DNA of 64,000 nucleotides from contig NC_060962.1 of the NCBI RefSeq assembly GCF_910589235.1, positions 3,945,232 through 4,009,231 on the forward strand, read 5' to 3'. Shown here in pieces: positions 13,736-26,205 of the stretch (its first letter is position 1; each line of letters starts with the position of its first letter). The translations under genes and the position numbers were made by a program. The stretch is from Vespa crabro (taxonomy: Eukaryota; Arthropoda; Insecta; Hymenoptera; Vespidae). The notes beneath the pieces were generated by a model, which worked only from the letters and a program-made list of their open reading frames with translations, made no database searches and was not told where the DNA came from.

Positions 13736-13795
<60 letters not shown>
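13736..13795. repeat. (AT)n microsatellite adjoining the MITE
   Basis: AT run of about 60 bp with one GTAT interruption; it supplies the TA target of the element that starts at 13796. Confidence 0.95.
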
Positions 13796-13796
<1 letters not shown>

Positions 13797-13927
13797 TAGG
13801 GAGATCGGAAAGTAATGTCGTTTCTGCGCATGTCGATATTTGATTGTGATTAAAAATAAAAACTTGTTAAAAATTTATTCGTTTGAATTTAATTTAAAAA
13901 AGCGACATTACTTTCCGGTCCCCCTAA
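13796..13927. mobile_element. Mariner-type MITE (132 bp, TA target-site duplication)
   Basis: The ends are inverted repeats: left TTAGGGAGATCGGAAAGTAA..., right reading inward TTAGGGGGACCGGAAAGTAA..., matching at about 22 of the first 25 positions through AATGTCG. The element is flanked by TA on both sides (13794-13795 and 13928-13929), the target duplication of Tc1/mariner transposons. The interior is only about 80 bp, AT-rich, and has no transposase ORF, so this is a non-autonomous deletion derivative. It inserted at the end of a long (AT)n tract. Confidence 0.85.
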
Positions 13928-16900
13928 TACATATATACATCCATAATTTTGTTATTTAATTATCAGATATATTGATATACTATTTTCTTTTTTTGTCGAA
14001 TAAATAAATTCAAATAAATTATATTTATACGTATTGCAGCGTATTTTGATATAATTAACTCTTTCTAAACGGTTTCAAATCGTTTTGGTCAGCACATTCA
14101 AACGGTGTCGATTTGTTCGTTTGTTTCGAAGAACATGTTACGTTTAGTTTAATCAGTACACGAGTAATTACGTGGACGAGTACTAGGAAAAACGAGGTTC
14201 TATCGTGAACGAGACATCGCGCTGATAGCGTTTCGTTTGTCACGCGGTAGACGTGGTTTCACCATCAACGCCAACGTGTCAGAGGAAAAGGCCTTGCTAA
14301 AGGTTGGTCAGTTTGGTCTACCCTCGTGGTATACGTAGAATATATGTTTGTTACGAGTTTTCCCGTGTTCGGCCACGTTTTATCGTTCCATTCCCGATGA
14401 TTCAAATAATGCACGCGGTAATTTGCTCTCCGTGGTTGCTTTTAGTTATCGCGATGGACGTTTCGATCGATTTCATCCAAACGTTATCGTCCCTGTCACT
14501 GATTCGTTCGTTTGCATAATGGAACGTATAATACACGTAGATATACGCGTGTCATTTCGTGACACTTGCTTGTTTTTCCATATTTTTCTTCTCTTTTTTT
14601 ATCCCTCTCCTCCTGACGCAACCCTCGCCCTCTCGTACTCTCCTCCTTCCCCCCTCCTCCACGCCATGTAAATCGAGAAACAAGTCGAGGAGAATAATGA
14701 CATTAGAATCGATCGATCGTCGTTATTTGAAAGGTAGATGAAATACACGTATGTATTGTTTGTGAGCCATTGACCGTCGACCGATCTTCTATAAATCGAT
14801 ATGTGCACGATTACTTTTCACACTTCTTCCTGTTTCTTTTTTTTTCTTTTTTTTTTCTTTTTTTCAATAAAGAATAGATAAATTCCCTATCATATTTTTC
14901 ACGTCGAAATTATACTTTTACCAGGAAGCATAATTTAACGATTAGTATTATTATGAATTTCGAAAAAGAAAATGTGTTAAAATACATGTCACTTATATCG
15001 AACACATTTAATATTTATAATCGAAATAATATTTAATAATAATAAATATTTAAAATTTGTAAATATAATATGAAGATGATAAAATTAGATATACCATATT
15101 GTATAAAATTTCAAGTATGAAAAATATAAGGAAGTAAAATTTTTACACGACGTAAATTGTAAAACGTATAACGGGAAGGTGGTCTCTTATAAGGAAACCT
15201 TCGAAAATTCGGTTACTTCAGAATACGCTGGTTCGAAATTGATAAATCACTGCTACGATTGGCTGGCACGTCAAAAACTTTCTGTGCCATGCTCGGGCAA
15301 CTTGATGCTTCGAAGGTTCGAAGGAGAACGCTCGATACCAGACGCCTAGAAAATTATTCACGAAGCGTCCTATGATAATCGCTAGTGACGTTCGATACGT
15401 AGTTATCGAAGTTACATGCAACTCATTTTTGTGAAGCCAGGACATGACATGAAAATAATTACGATTTGACGCGATCAATTTTACTTTTATCCACAGTCGT
15501 TTTCATAATTAGCTTTTTAATTGAGTAAAACGAGAAGAACCCTTTTAATGTTACATTTACGAGATCAAAGTCGACGATGATAATTACCATCATTGGACGT
15601 TATAGCAAGAAGAAATTTGTTAATATTAATCTATCAATAAAAAACGTCAGTACATATACATATATATATTTAAATATTCAGTAATAAGTAAATATAAAAA
15701 ATATAAATTTAAATTTAAATAAAAATATAAATGTTTTAAATAAAAAATAATTATTTAAAAAATATAGGAAATAATATAATTATTATGAAATTAATGTTTA
15801 TGTTACATTTATATATAACGTTCACATATTAGTCGGCATGTAATAATGTTGATTGAAAGAACAATTGAATTGGTAAAAATATGACAGTGGTGATACTAAA
15901 ATAGCTCTGTTTGTAATTAAAGACTGTATCGGCCACACGCACACACATTATATACATGGGCATGTGCATATATATGCAATAGTAGTCAGGTCGATTATTG
16001 GTCAGGCACGTATTTAACGAGTCGCTGTCGCAACTCCGAATTAACCCTTCATGTTCCGAACATTTTTGGCAAACGTTAACAGTCAATTGGACGAATTTAC
16101 ATGTAAAAGCTAGTCGATCGTAATGATTTATGACTAAAAATAAAAAAAAAAAAGAACATACAGCAATTGATTCTAGTTAATGAGAAGGCATTTATAAATT
16201 AAGTAAATATTTGTAAATCATATTATAATCACCAAAAATAAAGCAACATCTCATTTGATATTTAATTGTTAATATAATTTTTGCATTCTAATAATTTTTT
16301 CGTTTATTTTTATTAATAATTATAACATCCACGTAAGTTTATAATTCATAATGTAATCAAATGAAATAAATATTCATAATATAAATTTAAAAAATATCAT
16401 GCTCTTACGGATACTATATTAATGTTTATGTAAATCTTTATTAACGTGCAAGATGTATATCAATAAAATGATGATAAAAAGAAGTGAGCTTAAATCATAC
16501 ATTAGATAAGCCATTTAAATGTTTAATATGTAAATCCTTGCAAAGTGGTCCATCGCTTTATATCGAGCGACGATAATATTTAACAACAATATTACTTAGG
16601 ATTCGATTCGTACATCCGCGTGTTCAATATTAACTACTTATTGAATAATAAATTATTTTCGTTTGAAAGCAACTATTTATCGAAGTAGTTAATTTACGTT
16701 AATCTGAAAGCATAAGTTAGCATAACTACATTTATACATAAAAATTATTATTTAAAAAATGTAATATATAATATATAACGTAGGATATAGAAGATCATTG
16801 TTGATTCCGTTACTTTAAAGTTTGTCTAATCAGAAAAGAACAATTGAACTTTTGTCGAAGTTATATTGAATAGATTTAATATTAAATTTAAACGACAGCT

Positions 16901-17984
16901 TTTCAATCTCCTTGTCTTTTCGACCGACTAATTAAACTTGAGATATTATACCTACGTAGCGCGAAATGATTACTCCGCTTCCTTGAGAATGAATAAGCTC
17001 TCGCGAGCTTGAGTACGAGTACGAAGACAGTGGATAAGTGTCTACGTTCTACCACGGATAATACTGCCATAATTAAGGACCCTCCTTGTACCGAGAGAGT
17101 AGTTTCCCTGGATTCACTTTCGAAGACTTGCGATGGCGCTTTCCGTTGGGAATTCATCGTTCCGGTTTCTGTTTCTGATTTAAGGAACACACATAGAAAT
17201 TCAACCACGTTCATTTGTAGTGTCGTATTAATCACCAACGAAATAGTTATTTCATAGTAACGAGTTTGTTTGTCGTAATCCACTTTTTTTTCGATATTAT
17301 AAAAAATACCTTATCAGGGAAGAAAAAAAAGACAAAAAAAAGAACTTATACGAACAAATCTATTATTATTTTATATATTATTAAATGATCTGATTTTTCT
17401 TGAATAATTTTGTTCCCTTCGTTCGTAAACAATAAACATATTCTTTCAAATCTTTCCATTTAAATGATCCACCTTCTATATTACATGTCGTTTTCTTTAC
17501 TCGTCGCTTTCGAATAGACCGAAAGAGACGTTGATGCGAATATCGATTTTTCTCACGTGGCGTTGGTACAGCTGGATGAATGCGTAGTGAAAAGAAAAAA
17601 AAAGATAGAGATAGAGAAGTAGAGGGGAGGAGAGAGAGAGAGAGAGAGAAATACAGAAAGAGACAGAAGATATATAGTGACATTGCAAATCTTCCACGCT
17701 GAAGTCGAGACACGAGTGAATGTATGTACATACGACAACAAAGTGGAAAGATATGCAAAACAAACCGCTCACGTTTTATGCAAAAGGTTTTCTCTTCTAC
17801 TACAGATTCACTTCTTGTTGTTCTTATCGCACGTACGATAGTTCCTTTATTATTTACTTTACAAATAACTTGCTGAGAGGACAATAATAACAAAAAGCTA
17901 CACGACTTGGTTAAAATAATCATAAAAAGGGCCGACACCGTCGTCGAATGTCGCCCTAGTCGTGCAATTCTTTTTTCTTTCTTT

Positions 17985-17995
17985 TCTCTCTCTCA

Positions 17996-18060
<65 letters not shown>
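17985..18060. repeat. (CT)n microsatellite
   Basis: CT tract with TTT interruptions. Confidence 0.95.
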
Positions 18061-21000
18061 GCTCCTACGATTTACCATGGTTACCTCAAGAACGTACGCC
18101 GCGTATGATAACGGAAATACGCAACGACGTAAAAGCTCTTTGCTTGGATACTGAAAAGGGTTTCGGACGTTGATGTTTCTCTGAAGGTGAATTTGCATCA
18201 TGGAAAGACCTCTTTGTCTCGTATGAAGATTAACGTGTGCGAATACTGTGAATGAAATTACAATTTATCGTTTTATATAACACTAGACACTATGAAATCA
18301 TAACAGTCACATTAAATTTATTTGTATATACTGAACGTATTTATGTATATACCGAATAATATTTATTAATTTATAAATATAATTGTGACGGAAGCTTAAA
18401 TTTTAATGAATATTAATTTATTTCTGATTATATATATGCACTATAAATATATGAATTTAGATTGTTTTTTTCTTTTTCTTTTCTCTTCTTCTTTTTTTTT
18501 TTTTTTTAATTTAAGATCGCTATATAGCAAAAATCGTGTTTGAATGTTATTAATTTGTTCGTTTACGAAAGAATTATATATATGTCGATTTATTGCACGA
18601 ATATTCATTTCTATTGATATTCATATTAATTTTCATTTTAATTTGACATAGATGAGATAATTAACGGATGGATATTTTAATGAAAAAAAAATTATAATGT
18701 CATAAATATCACGGCGTGCAATAATCTTAAAAACTATAAGAATCATATTTTTTTATTCTCTTAACATTTTATTATTCCTCTTTAGGTTGTTGCCCTTCGA
18801 TCGATACGCCTTTCAACGTCGACGTTCCATCATGAGTTTGTATTATGGTCTCTGACCTCGTCTACACTCTCTACGCTTAGTGTTGAATTGTAAGGTTATT
18901 AATCATCGTTCTTTGAGGTTCTACATTACAAGAACGAAAAAGGCATGACGAGGAAGGTTGGATTTCTGTCGGAATCTTCGAATAAACAGAAGAACATCAT
19001 GACGGTGTTACTTTGTTGTTTTGATCTACCTCAGTCTTGCCTTAAGCTATTCCTAAGCATCATTCGGAGAGTTCTTATCCCATTGATCGATCTTCCACCG
19101 AGATACCTTAACAGACAAATTTTTCTAATGAAAAAAGAAAAAAAAAGAAAAAAAAATAGCAACTAATCATCTAATGATTCTTATTATCCAAAGTTACGAT
19201 AATAAGAAATAATGTAAAAAATGATTTAAACACTTAGTTTAAATGATACTCTATTCCATAAAATTATTTAAATAAGCAATCTTTTTATTTTTAGAAGCAA
19301 TCTATATAATCATTAGAATTAAATATTTATGAATTAATAATGAACTAAAATAAATCTTCTTCAATAAATATTGTAACTTTTCTATAATAATGATAAAAAT
19401 CTTTATATATGATAGATAAGTTGATAAAATTGTATTACTAATTAACAAATAGTTATAATTTGTCTCTATGATATTTAAAGTTCGATATAGTAAAAGAAGA
19501 AAAAAAAATACTTGATCGAGGAATTATAATATTTGAGTTGATTTCTTTTTTTTCATATATATCTAATAATCTAGTTCAAGAAATGTTCTATTTTGTGTTG
19601 ATATCAAATTGAATACATTGAAACAGACTAGAAGGAGAAGCTCTATGTCTCTAGAATTAAACTAGCTAGTTGTGGAAGATCTTTGTCGAGGATAGTTTGG
19701 CACGCTATCACAACCAAAATCCAAACTCAAACTTGCTACGGACGCAACCGTTCGTGAATGTTTGACCGCACAATATTTGATAGCGCGCCGTTAGATATCT
19801 CGATATTCTCGGTTCTAATCGCGGGTCGAGCGAGATAATGGTTGGGAGAAGCAACGTTGGATGCGTTGCTTCAACACGTTCAAATGCTATGTTCTATGCG
19901 GGTTTACGTATATCCTCTGTCACAATATGTGTGCCTGCGTATATATATATATATACAGATTCACGCATATAAGTTTAGGAGACTGGTACTACTGGTACCT
20001 GTACGAACTAACGTTCCTCTATATTGCATTGAATCGATGTTTGTTTATAAATGTTAGATAGACGAGAGAAGGAGATAAATTCAAGGCATGACGGATTATT
20101 CAATGTTTGAATATATCTTCGAGCATTAATGAATTCAGATCGACGGGATCTAAAGGATGAGTTTCTAAACTAATTCGTAAATTTGAGAAGTTTCTCATAA
20201 TATCTGATAAGAGAGATAAAGTAAATATAGTAACGTGTAAAATTTATTTGATGAAGGTTCTTACGTCCAAAAATACGTTCGTATTAAATAAATATAAATT
20301 TTTATATCATTTTTATAAAATAATCATAAGTAAAAAAGACGAATCTTTTTATCTTATTAAAACTATTCATTATCGAATCAAATAATTATATATCTACATA
20401 TATATATATATATATGAATTTTCTCAAAAGTATAGAACTCAGCTCGATCCCATCGCAGTTAATGGAAATCGGCTTCGAATTTGCGGACGATAGTCATAGA
20501 CGATCTGCCGGCCAGATAGTTAACAATAGTTTCAACTTCTCTTTGTGAATTCTACAGTTGAATTCGAATTATTCACAAACATGCATATCTATTTTCTCAT
20601 ATTTCAATGATATTTAAAAATATTAATAAATTCTGCGAGAAAAATATTAATTAATTATTATATATATAGGAAATGAGAATATAGGCGTAAATGGATGGAA
20701 AAAGAAAATAATCGTATAGAAAGAAAATAAAATTGGATGATGCAACAATTAACAAAGCTGAAATAAAAATTTTCGATGAAAAGTGAGAAATCATTAAAAG
20801 AAAAAAATGTTTAGGCAACTGAATAATTATTGAACGATCATTAACATTTTTATATCTTTCTGTATTATTTTTATATTAGTTAAAATATATTCTTCTCACA
20901 TTTTAAAAAGTTTCTTATTACCATCGATTTATACATTTAAATACCTTATACATTAAAATATCATTAAAACACCATATCTACATAAATATATGTGTATATA

Positions 21001-21711
21001 TATATATATAATGAATATAAAATATAATAGAACATATTAAAATGAATATGAAGCATATTGATTAATATAAGCATAAATGAATATGAAGTTGCTTAAATAT
21101 ACGTATACATTTATAACTTTTTAATTAAATTTTTTGAAATGCTTAAAAATTATAAACTTATAAATTTTTACAATATTCATTTGTTTTATGATTTCAAAGA
21201 TCAATCAATGATATTATTTATAAAATTATTATTTATAATTACGTAGTTTCAAAGTCTTTTCATCCTTTAATATGGTTCGAATTACATATTTGTAGAATCC
21301 AATTCTTTTTCATAAATTATCACTAAAGATGGTCTTTGGTAAAAGAAGTCTCTTTGACACTGCCGACATAGCGTTCCACATTTTTCCTTTTAAACGTATC
21401 GGGGTCACACGTAAAGGTTATTAACGTACTTTAACCGTTAGAATGTTAATATAAGTATATCCTTCTAACCATATAACGTGAAAATTTTGCCGATATTTCT
21501 CGCCATAATACCGCACTTTTAGATTTCATTAAAGGATCGTATTTTCTAGAAGCCATATCCGTAAATCTGATGACTCATTAAATATAGATCCAATAAGATT
21601 GAATCGATACGATACGAGCAATAAGTATCTACCTATAAAAAATCATAAAAAAAAAAGGAAAAAGGACGAAGATAGAAACTTCAATATTAAATATATTAAA
21701 ATATAAATATA

Positions 21712-21714
<3 letters not shown>

Positions 21715-21753
<39 letters not shown>
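21715..21753. repeat. (AT)n microsatellite
   Basis: Pure AT run. Confidence 0.95.
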
Positions 21754-21756
<3 letters not shown>

Positions 21757-22293
21757 AAAAATTACATTTACTTGTAGATAGATCCATTCTAATCGTTTTC
21801 ATTCATCAATGATTACTTCAAATTATTATATATAAAAAAATAAATTACTAATTATATTTACATTTTCATCTTGTGAAAAAGAACTTGTTACGTTTCTATA
21901 TAGTTCTATTACCAAAAAGGAAAAAAAACTTACGAACACGAAATAAACAGGAGGCGTAATTAAAATTTTGCGGATAAGGTAAAACAAGAAAGACGAAAGT
22001 AATATTCTAAAAGTATGAGGGAAAAAAAAGGAAAAAAAAGAAAAAAAAATACAATATATAAACATTTTCAGTTTTCTCTTTCGAGCATAAAAATCGCATA
22101 AACGTGTAGGTAGTTAGTGTAGGTAGATACGTACATGTTTTTTCTATTTTTGCATTGTCTTCGGGTTTATCAAGGAATGAGAGTACAGGTTGAGACACTA
22201 GAGATTATCCCTACCCTTTCCGGCTCATTACACAAAGATATAGGCACGTTCTCGCGTCATCGTGGTGTCTAGTTTCCTGGATTTATTCTCTCC

Positions 22294-22295
<2 letters not shown>

Positions 22296-22339
<44 letters not shown>
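22296..22339. repeat. (CT)n microsatellite
   Basis: CT run; a second, shorter CT tract lies at about 22493-22540. Confidence 0.95.
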
Positions 22340-22344
<5 letters not shown>

Positions 22345-22504
22345 TCTCTATTCTTCTTTCTTCTAATAAAAGAGGGTCTTCGTAAGAGGCAACACGGAGA
22401 GTCACGTACGCGCTTTGGACAAGAGGGACGTCGCATCGCCAAGGAAAAGCTTTCCCGAGGGAAGAGATACTAGCCAACGAAAAGGAAACTTCTCTATCTC
22501 TCTT

Positions 22505-22538
<34 letters not shown>

Positions 22539-23555
22539 CTTTTCTCTTTTACGTTTGTACGATTCGTAACTTGGACGCAGTGACAGGTTACGATTATGGT
22601 TGACCTTTCCTAGGTGTATAGTGTATGACGATAGAACGTATATTGTGACGTCGAAGATAAGATGTGAAAGTGACGGCAGAAGACTGTACGATCTTTGTTG
22701 TTAAGCAGAAGTAAGATCCTACGAGATGAACATTTCAAAGAAATCCACGGAAGGAAAGAAATAGGTTTCAAGAAAAAGCGAAAATAACAACAAAAAAGAA
22801 AAAGAAATAATATGAAAATAATATAAAGCGAAAAAAAAGTAAATAAGTTAAAAATTATTTGAAGGTCAGTACAAACATTTACAATAGCACGATTATTTGT
22901 CTAATGTAGTTGGAAAATAATTTAATTGCAATATCGCACGAACAGAAAATGTAATTGATTTGGAATACAATAATTAAGAGGTCTAATTGATATATCATTG
23001 ATTCTCAATTTCATATTTCATTAAAATGTGTACTGCCTTAGAAAATATCTTTGTCGTATTTTTTTTTCAAAAGGCATGCTACGTTTTTCTTCTTTTCTTT
23101 TTTTTCTGATAAATTATCATGTATTTATTTCAATGCATTACTTTCTCTCTGATATCATTATTTCAATATCAGTGAAATTGGCAATACGATATTTATAGAT
23201 TATTCGTTTTAATAAACATTTCTACTCGTGTCTCATCTTACCGTTCCATTTGATTGAATTTCTTGTCTCCTTTAAAAATAGCAAAAAGTATACGAGCGTT
23301 CAAACACAAGTACAAACATTGAAAGTATTCATGTTCATGTGTAACGTAGGTGTAGGTAAGAAGAACTATGACGAAACGGTACACATGCGGAAGCGGATAT
23401 TAATTAAAAAATCACGCGATTTATTACGTTTTTTCCATTATTTTTCCAGCATCGTCTGACAGGCCGTTAGCTTTTGTGCGAAACAAAGCATCCCAGCGGT
23501 CTTTGTTCGTGTTGGACGACACCCTCCGTTGGTTCGTGACAATTCTTGCTTCTTG

Positions 23556-23725
23556 GAAAAAACGAAAAAAAAAAAAAAAAAGATTGAAAAAGAAAACGTG
23601 GAACGAAAAGCAACAACAAAAAGAGGAAAGAAGAAAAAAAAGGGAAAAAAAGGAAAAAGGAAAAAGAAAAAAGAAAGGAAAAGAAAGAAAAAGAATAAAG
23701 AGGAAAAAATAAAAAAGAAAGAGGG
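23556..23725. repeat. Long polypurine tract
   Basis: About 170 bp almost entirely A and G on the + strand, with runs of A broken by single G. The lysine-rich frames that cross it are artefacts. Confidence 0.9.
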
Positions 23726-24905
23726 ATGCTCGTGAGTTAATTAGACGCTACGTCCAGGGCGCCGAGCAATTTTTCTTTCGCAGTATCATACGCAACGGTT
23801 CGCTTCGCGTACACCCAGCCAGGAAATACAACGACAAACTAATGTCTCCTAATTTATTTCCACCCTTCCTTCGACTCATTTACCTTCTAACTTCACGACC
23901 AACTCCTAGTGTTATATACGCGATAGGATGCTGCGATGGATGGCACGTCGCTTTTATGTCGTAGCATAAAAATGAATGCAAATCTTGTCGTTCACTCTCC
24001 TCTAGCTTATCCAACGCATTTTAAACTACGACGTAAATAAAATAATGTATCACATAAATATAATAAGAGCTATAGGATATGAGAATTTTCCTAGACGATG
24101 TTGATCAGGAATGTCGGCAAAAGAAAAAAAAAGAAAAAAAAAAAAAACAAAAAAGAAAGAAAGAATAAAATATTTAATAATAACTAATAATTTTATATGA
24201 AAATACTTGTGGAAATAAGCTTTTCTATTTATTTTTTATTTTTCTTTTTTTCTATTTTAATCTACTCACAGAGATACATATGTATTCGTATAATTGTTCT
24301 CTAAACGTATTTAAATCATCCATATAATATCTATGGATTTATTCAATTTTTCTTTTTTTTTTTTTAATCTTCAAGTAATCTTGAAAAGTAATGAATAAAC
24401 ATCGTCATATATCTATTCGTCAAATCCTATTATTCTTGTTACTTTTATTTTTAACCTATCCTCCACATACTATATATGTTAAAAGAAAAAAAAAAAAGAA
24501 AAAAGAAAATAAATAAATCGCATTTCTCAATCTTTGTAAAAAACTAACGAAAACTTTCTAGAACGTCGTAAATCTTTATACAATAGAGATAGCTAAGCGG
24601 ATGCATAGCGGAGGGTGATATACACGTTGTTCGTTTTACAATAGAAAGGCTCTCTTCAATCTCCAGGAGTTTCCACAAAATATTTTTCAAGCCGATATAT
24701 CTCCCTCACGATAAACTCTCGAACGATGGCACAGGTCAAAACTAACTAAATGCGCGACTTTCGTAAATCCCTTCGGCATTCAATTCCCGACCTCTTCCAG
24801 GCATGAAATTGAAAGGAGCACGACTCGATGTTTGTTGCTCGAGCATGGCTCTCTCTCTCTAAGTGGAAGGATTGCGCTATCGAAGTAGTATTGTTGTCCA
24901 CTCGA

Positions 24906-24907
<2 letters not shown>

Positions 24908-24948
<41 letters not shown>
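24908..24948. repeat. (CT)n microsatellite
   Basis: Pure CT run. Confidence 0.95.
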
Positions 24949-24951
<3 letters not shown>

Positions 24952-26121
24952 CAATATGGCTAGCATATAGACTCCGTTTGGTAATCCTTGAAAATGTCAA
25001 CTTCTCTATTGTACGCTCGATCTACGATACACGATGGACAAGAATATCTATTTCAAGAAAAGTTTGTGGCAAGTTAACAAATATGAAAGATATTTTAACA
25101 GCTTAACGAATCCGACATAGATCGACTTCCAACTACAACATTATATATTTGTGACTCCCGTTAGCGATACTATCATCTAAGTAGGTACTTGTAACTCATT
25201 GTATTATCCTGAAGCTAAAAAATTTAAAACGTGCTCTTCGAATCCAGTTTCTAGTACGTACCAGGCATCGACCTGTCATCGGATCGATAGCGCTCGCTGC
25301 GTAAAAGTAATAAACTTCAAAATGGCGTCGTTCAAAGTGAGTAAGAGAGAGAAAGAGAGAGAGAGAGAGAAATGCTGGGAAATGTCGTATCGTAAAAAAT
25401 ACCTCAGGTCAAGAGGAATATAATTATATATGTGTATAACATATAGGTACTCTCTTAGCAAAACGCGAACGTTACTACTAGAACAAATTCTACGCACAGA
25501 AATATAAAAAACATTCTATAAAAATATTCCGTATGTACTTATACACGTATATGTATTCCTCTATGACCTCCTTTCGGAGGTAATGTAGATATTATCTAGT
25601 TTTATGAATTAAAAGAGAAAGAATACGGCTTAACAAGAATAGATAAAATAAAATATATGTCTTATCATAACTAGAGACTTTTTGTTACTTATATCTTTGC
25701 ATTGAATTCATTCTCCAAGTTATGTCAGTAATTTATGAAACAATATCTATGTACATAATGGGGATTCACATTATGATTGATTTCGTAGATTGCTCTAATC
25801 ATAAATAAAATTATCTGGATCTTTTGCATTATCTTCGTAGGTAGCCAAACAAATGCCTCTCTTTTGCAATAGGTTCGATGCTTGAAAGCTCGCTATGGTA
25901 CACTTCACATTTGACTTTTGCCTTTTCTCGCTTCGTACGTTTTAGAACGTTGTTAACTCTTACTTCAGCTACTTTCCCGCTCAAGTTTTGTCTTTACTGA
26001 ATTTCAACTCGGAACTGCGAGCGAGTTGAGCATCATGAGTCTTCGAATTGTTGAATAATCCACTCGTTTGATATGCCACATAAGAGGGTGGACATTTTTC
26101 TTATGCATTTTTAACAAATAC

Positions 26122-26165
26122 GAGAGAAAGAGAGAAAAAGAGAGTGACAGAGTGAGAAACAGAGT

Positions 26166-26196
<31 letters not shown>

Positions 26197-26205
26197 GGAG
26201 AGAGT
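26122..26205. repeat. (GA)n microsatellite
   Basis: Imperfect GA tract with GTGA interruptions. Confidence 0.9.

Larger units (their letters stand above)
7261..13795. other. No gene recognised; AT-rich repeats
   Basis: AT-rich stretch with (AT)n at 8545-8583, 8603-8643, 9966-10014, 11790-11817 and 12443-12480, CT at 9324-9353, GA at 11929-11990 and 13321-13351. GC-richer patches occur at 7560-7740, 9100-9300, 12530-12780 and 13110-13290. Two perfect or near-perfect foldbacks are listed separately. None of the open frames resembles a known protein. Confidence 0.55.

Noticed and set aside
17381..17938. 185-codon minus-strand open frame, the longest in the window
   Set aside because: Its middle is a read-through of a GA/A purine tract (SLSLSLL, FFFF) and the flanks show no family resemblance.
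23476..23735. Lysine/arginine-rich frames
   Set aside because: Produced by a polypurine tract; no protein family signal.
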